This document shows, one piece after another, positions 1-6,420 of a stretch of DNA of 6,420 nucleotides. Under the pieces are notes generated by a model, which ran no database searches, was not told where the DNA came from, and saw only the letters and a list, made by a program, of their open reading frames with translations. Numbering within the stretch: the first letter of the stretch is position 1; each line of letters begins with the position of its first letter. The stretch comes from UBA4655 sp964585575 (GTDB taxonomy: Bacteria; Planctomycetota; Planctomycetia; Pirellulales; UBA1268): NCBI GenBank assembly GCA_964585575.1, contig CAZPEM010000163.1:1-6420 (forward strand). The letters run 5' to 3'. A program made the position numbers and the translations under genes.

Positions 1-112
1 CGCGGCGCTCCGGCATCCTGCCTGCGCTTGCTCCCATAGCCCGGCTACGGGACACGGGCAGCCCCTCACGGTCAAGCTTTGTTGGTTCTGGGCTGCCCGT
101 ATCCCCTCGCCG
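1..112. repeat. Palindrome-rich intergenic element, possible terminator or dispersed repeat
   Basis: No gene is recognised here. The stretch contains a 16-bp inverted repeat (49-64 with 90-105, one mismatch, loop of 25 nt; core ACGGGCAGCCC / GGGCTGCCCGT), a TAGCC-C-GGCTA palindrome at 37-47 and a small GGCA-TCC-TGCC hairpin at 12-22. The large stem begins 7 nt after the stop codon of the leftward cphA gene, so it could help end that transcript, but no T-run follows it in that direction. The cluster of palindromes also resembles dispersed intergenic repeats. Whether it recurs in the genome cannot be judged from one copy. Confidence 0.4.
49..105 (-). terminator. Candidate hairpin downstream of cphA
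   Basis: The arms 49-64 and 90-105 pair over 16 positions with a single mismatch (c53 against a101) and a 25-nt loop. The stem lies directly after the cphA stop codon on the minus strand. A U-tract is missing, so it is not a textbook intrinsic terminator. It may instead protect the 3' end of the mRNA or be part of a repeat element. Confidence 0.35.
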
Positions 113-3100
113 TCAGGCGCCGACAGGGGCGGTCACTTCCGACGCGTCGAGGGCGCGGAGGTATTCGGCGATGAATTCACCGTAGCGGCGTTTCACATCC
201 GCCGGGAGATGCTTGTATCCCGCGATCTTTTTCCGGCAATGCTGCGAGCCGCACTGGCACGGTCCGCCCATGTGCTCGATCTCGTACTCGAAGGTGTCGT
301 AGTCGATCGTGATCTCCTCGCCCGCGGCGATCGGCCGCATCGCGCGAACTTCGATCTCGGAGTTGCCCGAACGGATCAGCACGCCGCAGTTCGGCTCGCA
401 GGAATGATTCGTGGCCACGAGTGCGCCCTGGGGCTGGATGTGCACGTCGGCGTCGACCTGCATCGAGTGCCGCGTCCGCTTCGGAATCCGCGGACCCCAC
501 GAGCGGAGCACCGTCTCGCCAGGACGGATCTCGCGGGCCGCGAAGATGCCGCGTCCGAGCTGGCCGGTTCCCGTCACGACCGGCTCGTGCGGAGCGGGTG
601 TCGGTCCGGCGTCGCCGTGCGAAGCGGGGCCCGCCAGGTCTGCGAGCGACTTCTCCTTCAGGCGCGAACCGTACCGCTCGGTGAGCCAGGGAACCGTCTG
701 CTCGACCGTGTCGGGCTGCAAGAGGACGAGGTCGCCCGGTTTCACCGCGTCGAGCACGAGCGCCGCGGCCTCGCACCACGTTCCCCCCTTCTCGATAGCG
801 ACCGGGCTGCGGGGATCCATCGCCTCCACGATTCCCTGGGAGATCAACCGCGTGATCTCTCCCGGTTCGCGGCCTCGGAGATAGGCATCCTCGTAGATCA
901 CGACCCGCTCGACGGCCCGGGCGAGCAGCCTTCCCTGGCCGATGAGATCCTCGTCTCGTCGATCGCCCGCGGCGGAGTAGACCGCGATCCTCCTCGCGTA
1001 GGGGAGCTTCGCCATCGTCTCGCAGATCCGCTCCAGCGACGGCACGTTGTGACCGTAGTCGACGATGATCGCGGCGCCGTCGAGGTCGTAGAGGTTGAAG
1101 CGGGCCGGAGAGCCGGAGGTGCCCGCGGAGAATCCCTCGAGCCCGATTCGGACCAGTTCCAGCGGTACGCCGAGCCGCCAGGCCGCGGCCGCGGACGCCA
1201 GCACGTTTTCCACCTGGAACGACACGAGCCCACGGTGCACCAGCGGAACGCGGTCGAGGCTCGCGAGCCTCGTCTCACGCGGGCCGTCGCAGAGCACGAT
1301 CCACCCGTCGCGGACCGTCGCCGCGAGGCCCCCCTTCGCGAGATGCTCGACCACGATCGGATTGTCGGGATCGAGCGAGAAGTAGACCACTTGCCCCTTG
1401 CACCACTTCTTCATGTCGACCACGAGCGGATCAGCGGCGTTGAGCACCGCGGCGCCGGTCGGGCGAACCGCCGCCACGATCGCGCCCTTGACCCACGCGA
1501 TCCGCTCGGGCGTGTCGATATCCTCGATGCCGAGGTGGTCGCCTGCGCCGATGTTGGTGACCACGGCCACGTCGCAGGAGTCGAATCCGCAGCCCTCCCG
1601 CAGGATGCCACCGCGGGCCGTCTCGAGCACCGCCGTCGTCACCGACGGGTTGGCGAGAATGCGGCGGGCGCTCTTTGGCCCGCTGCAATCGCCCGAGTCG
1701 ATCATGCGGGAGCCGACGTAGACCCCTTCGGTGCAGGTCATGCCGACGGTGGCGCCGCCGACCGACGCGCAGTGCGCGATGAGCCTGGTGACGGTCGTCT
1801 TGCCATTCGTGCCGGTGACGGCCGCGATCGGGATGCGGCCGTCGTCGCCGGGGGCGAAGAGGCTGTCGACGATCGCCGCGCCCACGTCGCGGGCCTTGCC
1901 ATGGGCCGGATCGAGGTGCATCCGCAGGCCGGGGCCGGCGTTCACCTCGATGACGGCGCCTCCCTGCGACTCGAGCGGCTGCGAGATGTCGCCCGCGACG
2001 ATGTCGATGCCCGCCACGTCGAGGCCGACGATCCTCGCCGCCTCGATCGCGCGGGCGGCCACCTCGGGATGGACGAGGTCGGTGACGTCCTCCGCGACGC
2101 CGCCCGTGCTGAGATTCGCGTTCTGTCGCATGAGCACCCTGCGGCCGGCGGCGGGAACGCTCTCGGCGGCCAGCCCCTGCTCGGCGAGCACGCCGCGGGC
2201 GACGTCGTCGATGAGGATCGGGCTGAGCGCGGTCGAGTGGCTGTTGGACCTCCGCGGGTCGGCGTTGGCCCGGGCCACGAGCTCGATGATCGTGGAGCTG
2301 CCATCGCCGGTCACCGTCGGCGGATAGCGGCGCGACGCGGCCACGACGACGCCCGCCACGACGAGCACCCGGTAGTCGCCGCCGGCCACGTACCGCTCCA
2401 CGACGACGGTCGGCTCCTTCTCGAGCGCCAGTGCGTACGCCGTGGCGACCTCCTCGCGGGTCGCCAGGTTGACCGACACGCCGCGACCCTGGTTGCCGAA
2501 CTGCGGCTTCACCACGACCGGGCCGCCGACCTCATCGAGCACCTCGAGAGCCTCCTCGAGGCTGGCGACGGGCCGGCCTTCCGGCACCGGGACCCCCGCC
2601 TCCGCGAGGAGCCGTCGCGTGAGATGCTTGTCCTGCGCGATCGACTCGGCGATCGCGCCGGTGCGATCGGTCTCCGCGGCCAGGATCCGCCGCTGCTTCG
2701 CGCCGTAGCCGAGCCTGACGAGCGACCCCTCCGAAATCCTCGTCGACGGGATGCCCCGACGCGCGGCGGCCTCCACGATCGAACGGGTGCTCGGACCGAG
2801 CCTCGACTCGAGCAGGAATTCGCGAAGCCGCTTCAGTTCGGCCGCGACGTCGAACGACTCGCCCGCGATCGCCGCCATGAGCAGGCGGTGGGCGGCATGG
2901 AAGCACTCGATCGCGAACGCCTCCTCCTTGAACTCGATCACCACGCGGTAGACGCCGCGGGTCGAGGTCTCGCGGGCGCGGCCGTACCCGACGGGCGTTC
3001 CGGCGAGCGACTGCAGTTCGAGCGTCACGTGCTCGAGGATGTGCCCCATCCAGGTGCCGGTGCGGAGCCGTTCGAAAAACCCTCCTCGTTCGCCGATCGA

Positions 3101-3271
3101 GCAGCGGTGCTCGATCATCGTCGGGAGCCAGGCCATCAACCGGTCGTTGAAACCGGGAATCGTGTGCGAGGGGGAGTCCTCCAAGACTCCGAGATCGACC
3201 CAGGCCTCCAGAACCGGAAACGAGGCCCATTGGTTGGGGCCCCGGAGAACCTTCAGCTTTGTGATCTGCAT
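113..3271 (-). CDS. cphA: Cyanophycin synthetase with C-terminal SET methyltransferase domain (fusion)
   Basis: Cyanophycin synthetase polymerises aspartate and arginine (sometimes lysine) in the cytoplasm using ATP. The start aligns with known CphA N-termini (LRGPNQW at residues 9-15, then IPGF, GGFFERL, GHILEHVTLELQ). The SRLGPST loop is at 156-162. The ATP-grasp domain spans about 212-475: DK 214-215, VVVKP 252-256, GNQGRGV 259-265, VERYVAGGDYRVLV 291-304, GIDIVAGD 421-428, IEVNAGPGLRMHL 441-453. The Mur-ligase domain spans about 480-870: P-loop GTNGKTT 487-493, GDCSGPKSA 527-535, LETARGGILR 549-558, TNIGAGDHLG 572-581, DYGHN 738-742, GDRRDED 769-775. Typical CphA proteins end near 870-900 residues. 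Here a Pro/Gly/Ala-rich linker (about 875-896) leads into a SET domain (897-996) and a post-SET CxCx4C motif (1005-1012). The frame is unbroken, so no frameshift is needed to explain the fusion. CphA identity is very secure; the methyltransferase substrate is unknown. A weak purine stretch (GAAGAAAAGG) lies about 14 nt before the ATG. Confidence 0.95.
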   Translation of the reverse strand: MQITKLKVLRGPNQWASFPVLEAWVDLGVLEDSPSHTIPGFNDRLMAWLPTMIEHRCSIGERGGFFERLRTGTWMGHILEHVTLELQSLAGTPVGYGRARETSTRGVYRVVIEFKEEAFAIECFHAAHRLLMAAIAGESFDVAAELKRLREFLLESRLGPSTRSIVEAAARRGIPSTRISEGSLVRLGYGAKQRRILAAETDRTGAIAESIAQDKHLTRRLLAEAGVPVPEGRPVASLEEALEVLDEVGGPVVVKPQFGNQGRGVSVNLATREEVATAYALALEKEPTVVVERYVAGGDYRVLVVAGVVVAASRRYPPTVTGDGSSTIIELVARANADPRRSNSHSTALSPILIDDVARGVLAEQGLAAESVPAAGRRVLMRQNANLSTGGVAEDVTDLVHPEVAARAIEAARIVGLDVAGIDIVAGDISQPLESQGGAVIEVNAGPGLRMHLDPAHGKARDVGAAIVDSLFAPGDDGRIPIAAVTGTNGKTTVTRLIAHCASVGGATVGMTCTEGVYVGSRMIDSGDCSGPKSARRILANPSVTTAVLETARGGILREGCGFDSCDVAVVTNIGAGDHLGIEDIDTPERIAWVKGAIVAAVRPTGAAVLNAADPLVVDMKKWCKGQVVYFSLDPDNPIVVEHLAKGGLAATVRDGWIVLCDGPRETRLASLDRVPLVHRGLVSFQVENVLASAAAAWRLGVPLELVRIGLEGFSAGTSGSPARFNLYDLDGAAIIVDYGHNVPSLERICETMAKLPYARRIAVYSAAGDRRDEDLIGQGRLLARAVERVVIYEDAYLRGREPGEITRLISQGIVEAMDPRSPVAIEKGGTWCEAAALVLDAVKPGDLVLLQPDTVEQTVPWLTERYGSRLKEKSLADLAGPASHGDAGPTPAPHEPVVTGTGQLGRGIFAAREIRPGETVLRSWGPRIPKRTRHSMQVDADVHIQPQGALVATNHSCEPNCGVLIRSGNSEIEVRAMRPIAAGEEITIDYDTFEYEIEHMGGPCQCGSQHCRKKIAGYKHLPADVKRRYGEFIAEYLRALDASEVTAPVGA
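116..583 (-). other. SET domain plus post-SET zinc motif within the CphA fusion protein
   Basis: This is the C-terminal domain of the fusion protein, residues about 897-1052. SET domains transfer methyl groups from S-adenosylmethionine to lysine side chains. Visible hallmarks are LGRGIFAAREIRPGE (905-919, cofactor-binding start of the fold), NHSCEPNC (955-962, the pseudoknot motif), EITIDYDTFEYE (986-997, containing the catalytic-type Tyr991), and CQCGSQHCR (1005-1013), a post-SET CxCx4C zinc motif. In known SET enzymes this zinc site is completed by a cysteine of the NHSC motif. A tail of about 35 residues with an amphipathic, charged character follows (ADVKRRYGEFIAEYL). No cysteine-rich pre-SET region is present, as usual for small bacterial SET proteins. 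All recognisable key residues are retained, so an active enzyme is likely. There is no ATG between residues 863 and 936. A GTG at Val899 (575-577) is the only obvious internal start near the boundary, and it lacks a good ribosome binding site. Confidence 0.9.
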
Positions 3272-3648
3272 CGAAAGATGCCGTGCCTTTTCTTCACGAA
3301 GGGGGGAAACCGATCAACGCTTCCATGCAAAGCACGATCCATGCCAGATGCCGGAAGAGCCGGCCGAGAGAATCGCAGGCGGCCAGAGCCGCATAACTGC
3401 GCACATCCGCAGAAGCGGAGTGAAGCGTTCGTCATGGAAGAATCGACAAACAGGTTTGAAAAACAGGCGGGCGGATGACCGACGGTGGGAAAGTTCTTCC
3501 GTGAGCGGCAGCCGCGTCCCTGCTTCTCCCCGCTACTGTATGACTGTTCGTCGAGCGATGCAAGAAACTTCATTCCAGTCGCCCTGGACGGTCCCGGCGG
3601 TCCATCCCGCCCCGGAAAACGCTGTCCGGCCCTCAATTTCGGCCATTG

Positions 3649-3657
3649 TGGGATAAA
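3649..3657 (+). promoter_or_regulatory. Possible extended -10 element of the ABC transporter gene
   Basis: TGG-GATAAA matches the TGn plus TATAAT pattern at the TG and at four of six hexamer positions. It would start transcription near 3664, giving a leader of about 30 nt before the TTG start at 3695, with the ribosome binding site inside it. No good -35 hexamer is seen at the expected distance, so this remains tentative. Confidence 0.25.
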
Positions 3658-3678
3658 CTCGAGGTTGAGCCACCCTCC

Positions 3679-3685
3679 GAAGAGG
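3679..3685 (+). promoter_or_regulatory. Ribosome binding site deciding a TTG start
   Basis: GAAGAGG lies 9 nt before the TTG at 3695-3697, which is in frame with the ABC transporter. It is the best Shine-Dalgarno-like sequence near the beginning of the conserved part of the protein. It therefore favours TTG 3695 over the far upstream GTG at 3485, which would add about 70 residues of unconserved, intergenic-looking sequence. Confidence 0.5.
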
Positions 3686-3694
3686 TCGTATCCG

Positions 3695-6022
3695 TTGCCA
3701 CCGTCAAACCCCCCCGCCCCCGCCGGTTTCGCCCCGTTCGCCGCCACGCCGTCCCTCCCCGCAGGCTGCCGGATCGAGCTGCCCCCGGGGGAAGAACTGC
3801 TGGCCGTCGCGAGGTACGACCTCGATCCGCAGCTCGATTTCATCGACGGCTGGATCGTGCTGACCGATCGCCGTGTCATCGCGGAAGCCGACGACGGCGT
3901 CCGTGCCTCCCATCCGCTGCTGGCGACAACGAAGCTCGACGTCCGGATTCGCGGAGCCGTCGGCCGGCTCGAACTGGCCGAGAAGGGGGCGGTCGTCGCT
4001 CGATGGCTCTTCACGCCGGCACGCGCCGAGGAGATGCACTCGCTGGAGGATGCCTTCGACGAGCGGGACGCCCGGGCGGTCGACCGACGGGCGACGTCCG
4101 TGCGGTCGACCAAGTCCTCCGAGGGAGAGGTTCCCTTGCCCGCCGCCGGTGCGGCGAAGGCGACGGGCATCGCGGTCGATGGCGAGCCCCGCGCGGTCGC
4201 GAAGGATTCGACCATCCTCGACGAGCGGCCGCCATCCACGTGGCGGACCCTCTGCCGGCTGCTGGCCTTCGCACGTCCGCATGCCGGCATGGCTTTTCTC
4301 GGCGGAGTCCTGTCGCTCGCGAGCACCGCGGCGGCGCTCGTGCCCCCGTATCTCACGATGCCGCTCGTGGACGGCGTGCTCATTCCGCGGCAGTCCGGCG
4401 TGGACATCCCCTTCTCGCGCGTCTTGTGGTATCTCGCCGGCCTCGCGGCCGCGGCCTTCTTCGCCTGGCTGCTCTCGTGGGCCCAGACCTGGACGCTGGC
4501 GTACGTGAGCGAGCGTCTCGCCGCCGATCTGCGGGTGCGGACCTACTCACACCTCCAGAGTCTGTCGCTCGACTTCTTCGGCAGCAGGCGAACCGGCGAC
4601 CTCATGTCACGGGTCGGCAGTGACACCGACCGCATCAACAACTTCATCTCGCTCAACCTGATCGAGTTCGGCTCGAACGTGATGCTCCTCTGCCTCACGG
4701 GCATCGTCCTCGTCTGGATCAACCCGACGCTGGCGGTCGTGACGCTCCTTCCCTTTCCGCTCGTGCTTTGGCTGGTGTATGCCGTGCGGGAGCATCTTCG
4801 ACGTGGCTTCGAGCGGGCGAACGTCGCCTGGGGCGACATGACGAGCGTGCTTGCCGACACGATTCCCGGCATCCGCGTCGTGAAGGCGTTCGCCCAGGAG
4901 CGGCGGGAGATCGCCCGCTTCCGCGAGGCCAACGACGACGTGCTCGAGGCGAACGATCGGGTGAACGTCGTCTGGTCGTATTTTGGTCCGCTCGTGACGC
5001 TCTTCAACGAACTGGGGCTCATCATCGTCTGGGCCGCGGGGGCCTGGCTCGTCTTCGGGGGCTCCGTGACCGTCGGCACGCTCACGGCGTTCCTCGCCTA
5101 CATCTCCCGGTTCTACGCCCGTGTGGAGTCGATGATCCGCATGGTGCCGGCGGCCCAGCGTGCCGCGGCGAGCGCCCAGCGGATCTTCGAGATCCTCGAC
5201 TGCCAGCCGACCGTGAAGGAGGCGGCGAACCCGGTCCGTCCGGGCCGCGTGCAGGGGAGGATCGAACTCCAGGGGGTGCACTTCCGGTATGGCGCCCGCG
5301 AGGTGCTCCACGGGATCGACCTTGCCATCGAGCCGGGCGAGATGGTCGGCCTCGTGGGCTCGAGCGGTTCGGGCAAGTCGACGCTCGCGAACCTCGTCTG
5401 CCGGTTTCACGATCCCTCGAGCGGCACGATCCGCATCGACGGGCATGATCTGCGGACCCTGTCGCTCGAGGCGTACCGGAGAAACCTCGGGGTGGTGCTC
5501 CAGGAGCCGTTCCTCTTCTTCGGCACGGTCGCCGAGAACATCGCCTACGGCTGCCCGGAGGCCTCGCGTGATCGGATCGTGGCGGCCGCCCGCGCGGCCG
5601 GGGCCCACGAGTTCATCCTCGCCCTTCCGGCCGGCTACGACTCGCGGATCGGCGAGCGAGGCGCGGGCCTTTCCGGTGGCGAACGCCAGCGGATATCGAT
5701 CGCGAGGGCGCTCCTGGTCGATCCCGCGATCCTGATTCTCGATGAGGCCACCTCGAGCGTCGACGCGCGAACCGAGGCCGTGATCCAGTCGGCGATCGAC
5801 ACGCTCGTGACCGGCCGCACCACGATCGCGATTGCCCACCGGCTCTCGACGCTGCGCCGGGCCAACCGGCTCGTCGTGCTCGACTCCGGGGCGATCGCCG
5901 AGATCGGCACGCACGAGCAGCTGCTCGCCGCCGACGGCATCTACGCCCGGCTCTACCGGGCGCAGTCACAGGCACAGGACGAGGAGGCGAGGTCCGCGAT
6001 GGCCTCGGTGGACGCACCATGA
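3695..6022 (+). CDS. Cyanophycin metabolism-associated ABC half-transporter (permease-ATPase fusion)
   Basis: This is an inner-membrane ABC exporter-type half-transporter of 775 residues (from TTG 3695), expected to dimerise and use ATP to move an unknown substrate. Residues about 30-115 form an extra soluble N-terminal domain (DGWIVLTDRRVI at 51-62, reminiscent of bacterial PH-like folds). A low-complexity linker follows (about 125-180). The type-1 exporter membrane domain with about six helices spans about 190-500 and includes the usual coupling region (DFFGSRRTGDLMSRV). The ATPase domain has Tyr532 as A-loop residue, Walker A GSSGSGKST 555-563, Q-loop VLQEPF 601-606, signature LSGGERQR 659-666, Walker B ILILDEATS 679-687, D-loop SSVD and H-loop AIAHRLS 712-718. 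All catalytic motifs are intact. The gene is divergent from cphA and overlaps the DUF1854 gene by 4 bp. This ABC plus DUF1854 pairing is known from cyanophycin clusters; transport of cyanophycin-related peptides or amino acids is only inference. An upstream GTG at 3485 is an alternative start but less likely. Confidence 0.88.
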   Translation: MPPSNPPAPAGFAPFAATPSLPAGCRIELPPGEELLAVARYDLDPQLDFIDGWIVLTDRRVIAEADDGVRASHPLLATTKLDVRIRGAVGRLELAEKGAVVARWLFTPARAEEMHSLEDAFDERDARAVDRRATSVRSTKSSEGEVPLPAAGAAKATGIAVDGEPRAVAKDSTILDERPPSTWRTLCRLLAFARPHAGMAFLGGVLSLASTAAALVPPYLTMPLVDGVLIPRQSGVDIPFSRVLWYLAGLAAAAFFAWLLSWAQTWTLAYVSERLAADLRVRTYSHLQSLSLDFFGSRRTGDLMSRVGSDTDRINNFISLNLIEFGSNVMLLCLTGIVLVWINPTLAVVTLLPFPLVLWLVYAVREHLRRGFERANVAWGDMTSVLADTIPGIRVVKAFAQERREIARFREANDDVLEANDRVNVVWSYFGPLVTLFNELGLIIVWAAGAWLVFGGSVTVGTLTAFLAYISRFYARVESMIRMVPAAQRAAASAQRIFEILDCQPTVKEAANPVRPGRVQGRIELQGVHFRYGAREVLHGIDLAIEPGEMVGLVGSSGSGKSTLANLVCRFHDPSSGTIRIDGHDLRTLSLEAYRRNLGVVLQEPFLFFGTVAENIAYGCPEASRDRIVAAARAAGAHEFILALPAGYDSRIGERGAGLSGGERQRISIARALLVDPAILILDEATSSVDARTEAVIQSAIDTLVTGRTTIAIAHRLSTLRRANRLVVLDSGAIAEIGTHEQLLAADGIYARLYRAQSQAQDEEARSAMASVDAP

Positions 6023-6420
6023 CGAGCCCGGACACCGCCCCCACCTGGAGGCTCGCCCGCCGATCGGACGGGACACTCGACCTCGTCGATGCCGCAGGCG
6101 TCGTCCATGCGGACGTCGACGTGCTGCGGGCGTTTCCGATCTCCGATCCCAACGGTGCCGTGGCGATCCTCGGGGCCGACGGGGCCGAACTCGCCTGGAT
6201 CGACGAACGCTCCTCGCTGCCGGCCGCGGATCGCCGGCTCGTGGAGGCGGAGCTCGCCGTGCGGGATTTTCTGCCGGTCGTGGAGTCGATCGAGTCGGTC
6301 ACGGAAGGGGAGCCCACCCACTGGCAGGTCCGGACCGACCGTGGCCCGCGGCAGTTCACGACGGCGAATGCCGACGCGATCGACCGGCGACGGGACGGCA
6401 GCATCGTGATCACCGACACC
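6019..6420 (+). CDS. DUF1854 family protein, cyanophycin-associated (partial, cut by window end)
   Basis: The first 134 residues are present and the frame is still open at the window edge. The ATG overlaps the transporter stop codon (ATGA), so the two proteins are probably translationally coupled and made in matched amounts. The sequence shows the DUF1854 pattern: an early FPISDP segment (39-44), ILGADGAELAWID (50-62), a helix with LVEAELAVRDFLPVVESI (74-91), then HWQVRTDRGPRQF (101-113) and a D-rich stretch with GSIVITDT (127-134). There is no signal peptide or membrane segment, so it is likely a cytoplasmic partner of the transporter. The biochemical role of DUF1854 is unknown. The name 'cyanophycin metabolism-associated DUF1854 family protein' is used in public annotation from gene context. 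Only the C-terminal end of the domain appears to be missing. Confidence 0.85.
   Translation, partial: MTSPDTAPTWRLARRSDGTLDLVDAAGVVHADVDVLRAFPISDPNGAVAILGADGAELAWIDERSSLPAADRRLVEAELAVRDFLPVVESIESVTEGEPTHWQVRTDRGPRQFTTANADAIDRRRDGSIVITDT

Larger units (their letters stand above)
3272..3694. other. Divergent intergenic region between cphA and the ABC transporter gene
   Basis: This stretch separates the divergent start codons and is visibly less biased in base composition than the genes on either side. It must carry the promoter(s) for both directions, probably separately regulated or shared. I see a 7-bp direct repeat AAACAGG at 3448-3454 and 3461-3467 (period 13), a small TCCGC-AGAA-GCGGA hairpin at 3406-3419, and an extended -10-like element facing the transporter gene at 3649-3657. 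No convincing promoter for cphA was found by eye. No tRNA or other RNA gene was recognised. Reading frames that cross it lack family resemblance. Confidence 0.6.

Noticed and set aside
560..680. Frameshift or lost stop codon creating an artificial CphA-SET fusion
   Set aside because: Both domains are in the same frame with no shift needed. The linker has typical GC-rich codon use, and no good ribosome binding site or ATG precedes the SET domain. Only read-level data could fully exclude an error.
209..3478. A plus-strand open frame of 1089 codons lying opposite the whole cphA-SET gene
   Set aside because: Its translation is extremely rich in Arg, Asp, His, Ala and Gly, with no recognisable domain. 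Long stop-free antisense frames are expected opposite GC-rich genes with G/C third positions.
3434..3478. A 14-codon plus-strand frame (MEESTNRFEKQAGG) in the intergenic region, possible leader peptide
   Set aside because: It has no run of regulatory codons (for example Arg or Asp) and no attenuator-like hairpins plus T-run after it, and it lies more than 200 bp before the transporter start.
3253..4407. A minus-strand open frame of 384 codons spanning the intergenic region and the transporter start
   Set aside because: Its Ser/Arg/Ala-rich translation has no motif, and it overlaps the start of cphA and the conserved N-terminal part of the transporter. If real it would fill the only space available for the divergent promoters.
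4607..5914. A minus-strand open frame of 435 codons opposite the ABC transporter
   Set aside because: The composition is of the same Arg/Asp/Gly/His-rich antisense kind, there is no family motif, and it lies opposite a gene whose catalytic motifs are all intact.
1..6420. CRISPR array, tRNA or rRNA genes, insertion sequence
   Set aside because: I saw no regularly spaced repeats, no tRNA cloverleaf or rRNA motifs, and no transposase-like protein or terminal inverted repeats in the window.

Overview
The window is very GC-rich with strong G/C third-position codon bias, and it carries one divergent three-gene locus built around cyanophycin (multi-L-arginyl-poly-L-aspartate), a nitrogen storage polymer. 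A planctomycete or a similar high-GC bacterium is the best guess. It rests on the base composition, the bacterial SET domain, weak Shine-Dalgarno use and a palindrome-rich intergenic element at the left end. No rRNA or other taxonomic marker is present, so this is inference.

Layout. Positions 1-112 are a palindrome-rich intergenic piece that could end the leftward transcript. The minus strand from 3271 down to 113 encodes one 1052-residue protein. Residues 1 to about 870 form a full cyanophycin synthetase (CphA: N-terminal domain, ATP-grasp, Mur-ligase domain). Residues about 897-1020 form a SET-type lysine methyltransferase domain with a post-SET zinc cysteine motif. A divergent intergenic region of about 420 bp (3272-3694) follows. 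On the plus strand lie an ABC exporter-type half-transporter (best start TTG at 3695, stop at 6022) and, overlapping it by 4 bp, the beginning of a DUF1854 protein (6019 to the window edge).

How the genes fit together. The ABC half-transporter and DUF1854 pair is known from cyanophycin gene clusters of other bacteria, where public annotation calls them 'cyanophycin metabolism-associated'. Their exact job is not known to me. Here they sit head-to-head with a CphA gene, which supports assigning all three to one process. The standout is the methyltransferase domain fused in frame to the polymer synthetase. It suggests that the polymer (for example lysine side chains in it) or the synthetase itself is methylated. 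No cyanophycinase, isoaspartyl dipeptidase or second CphA is visible in this window.
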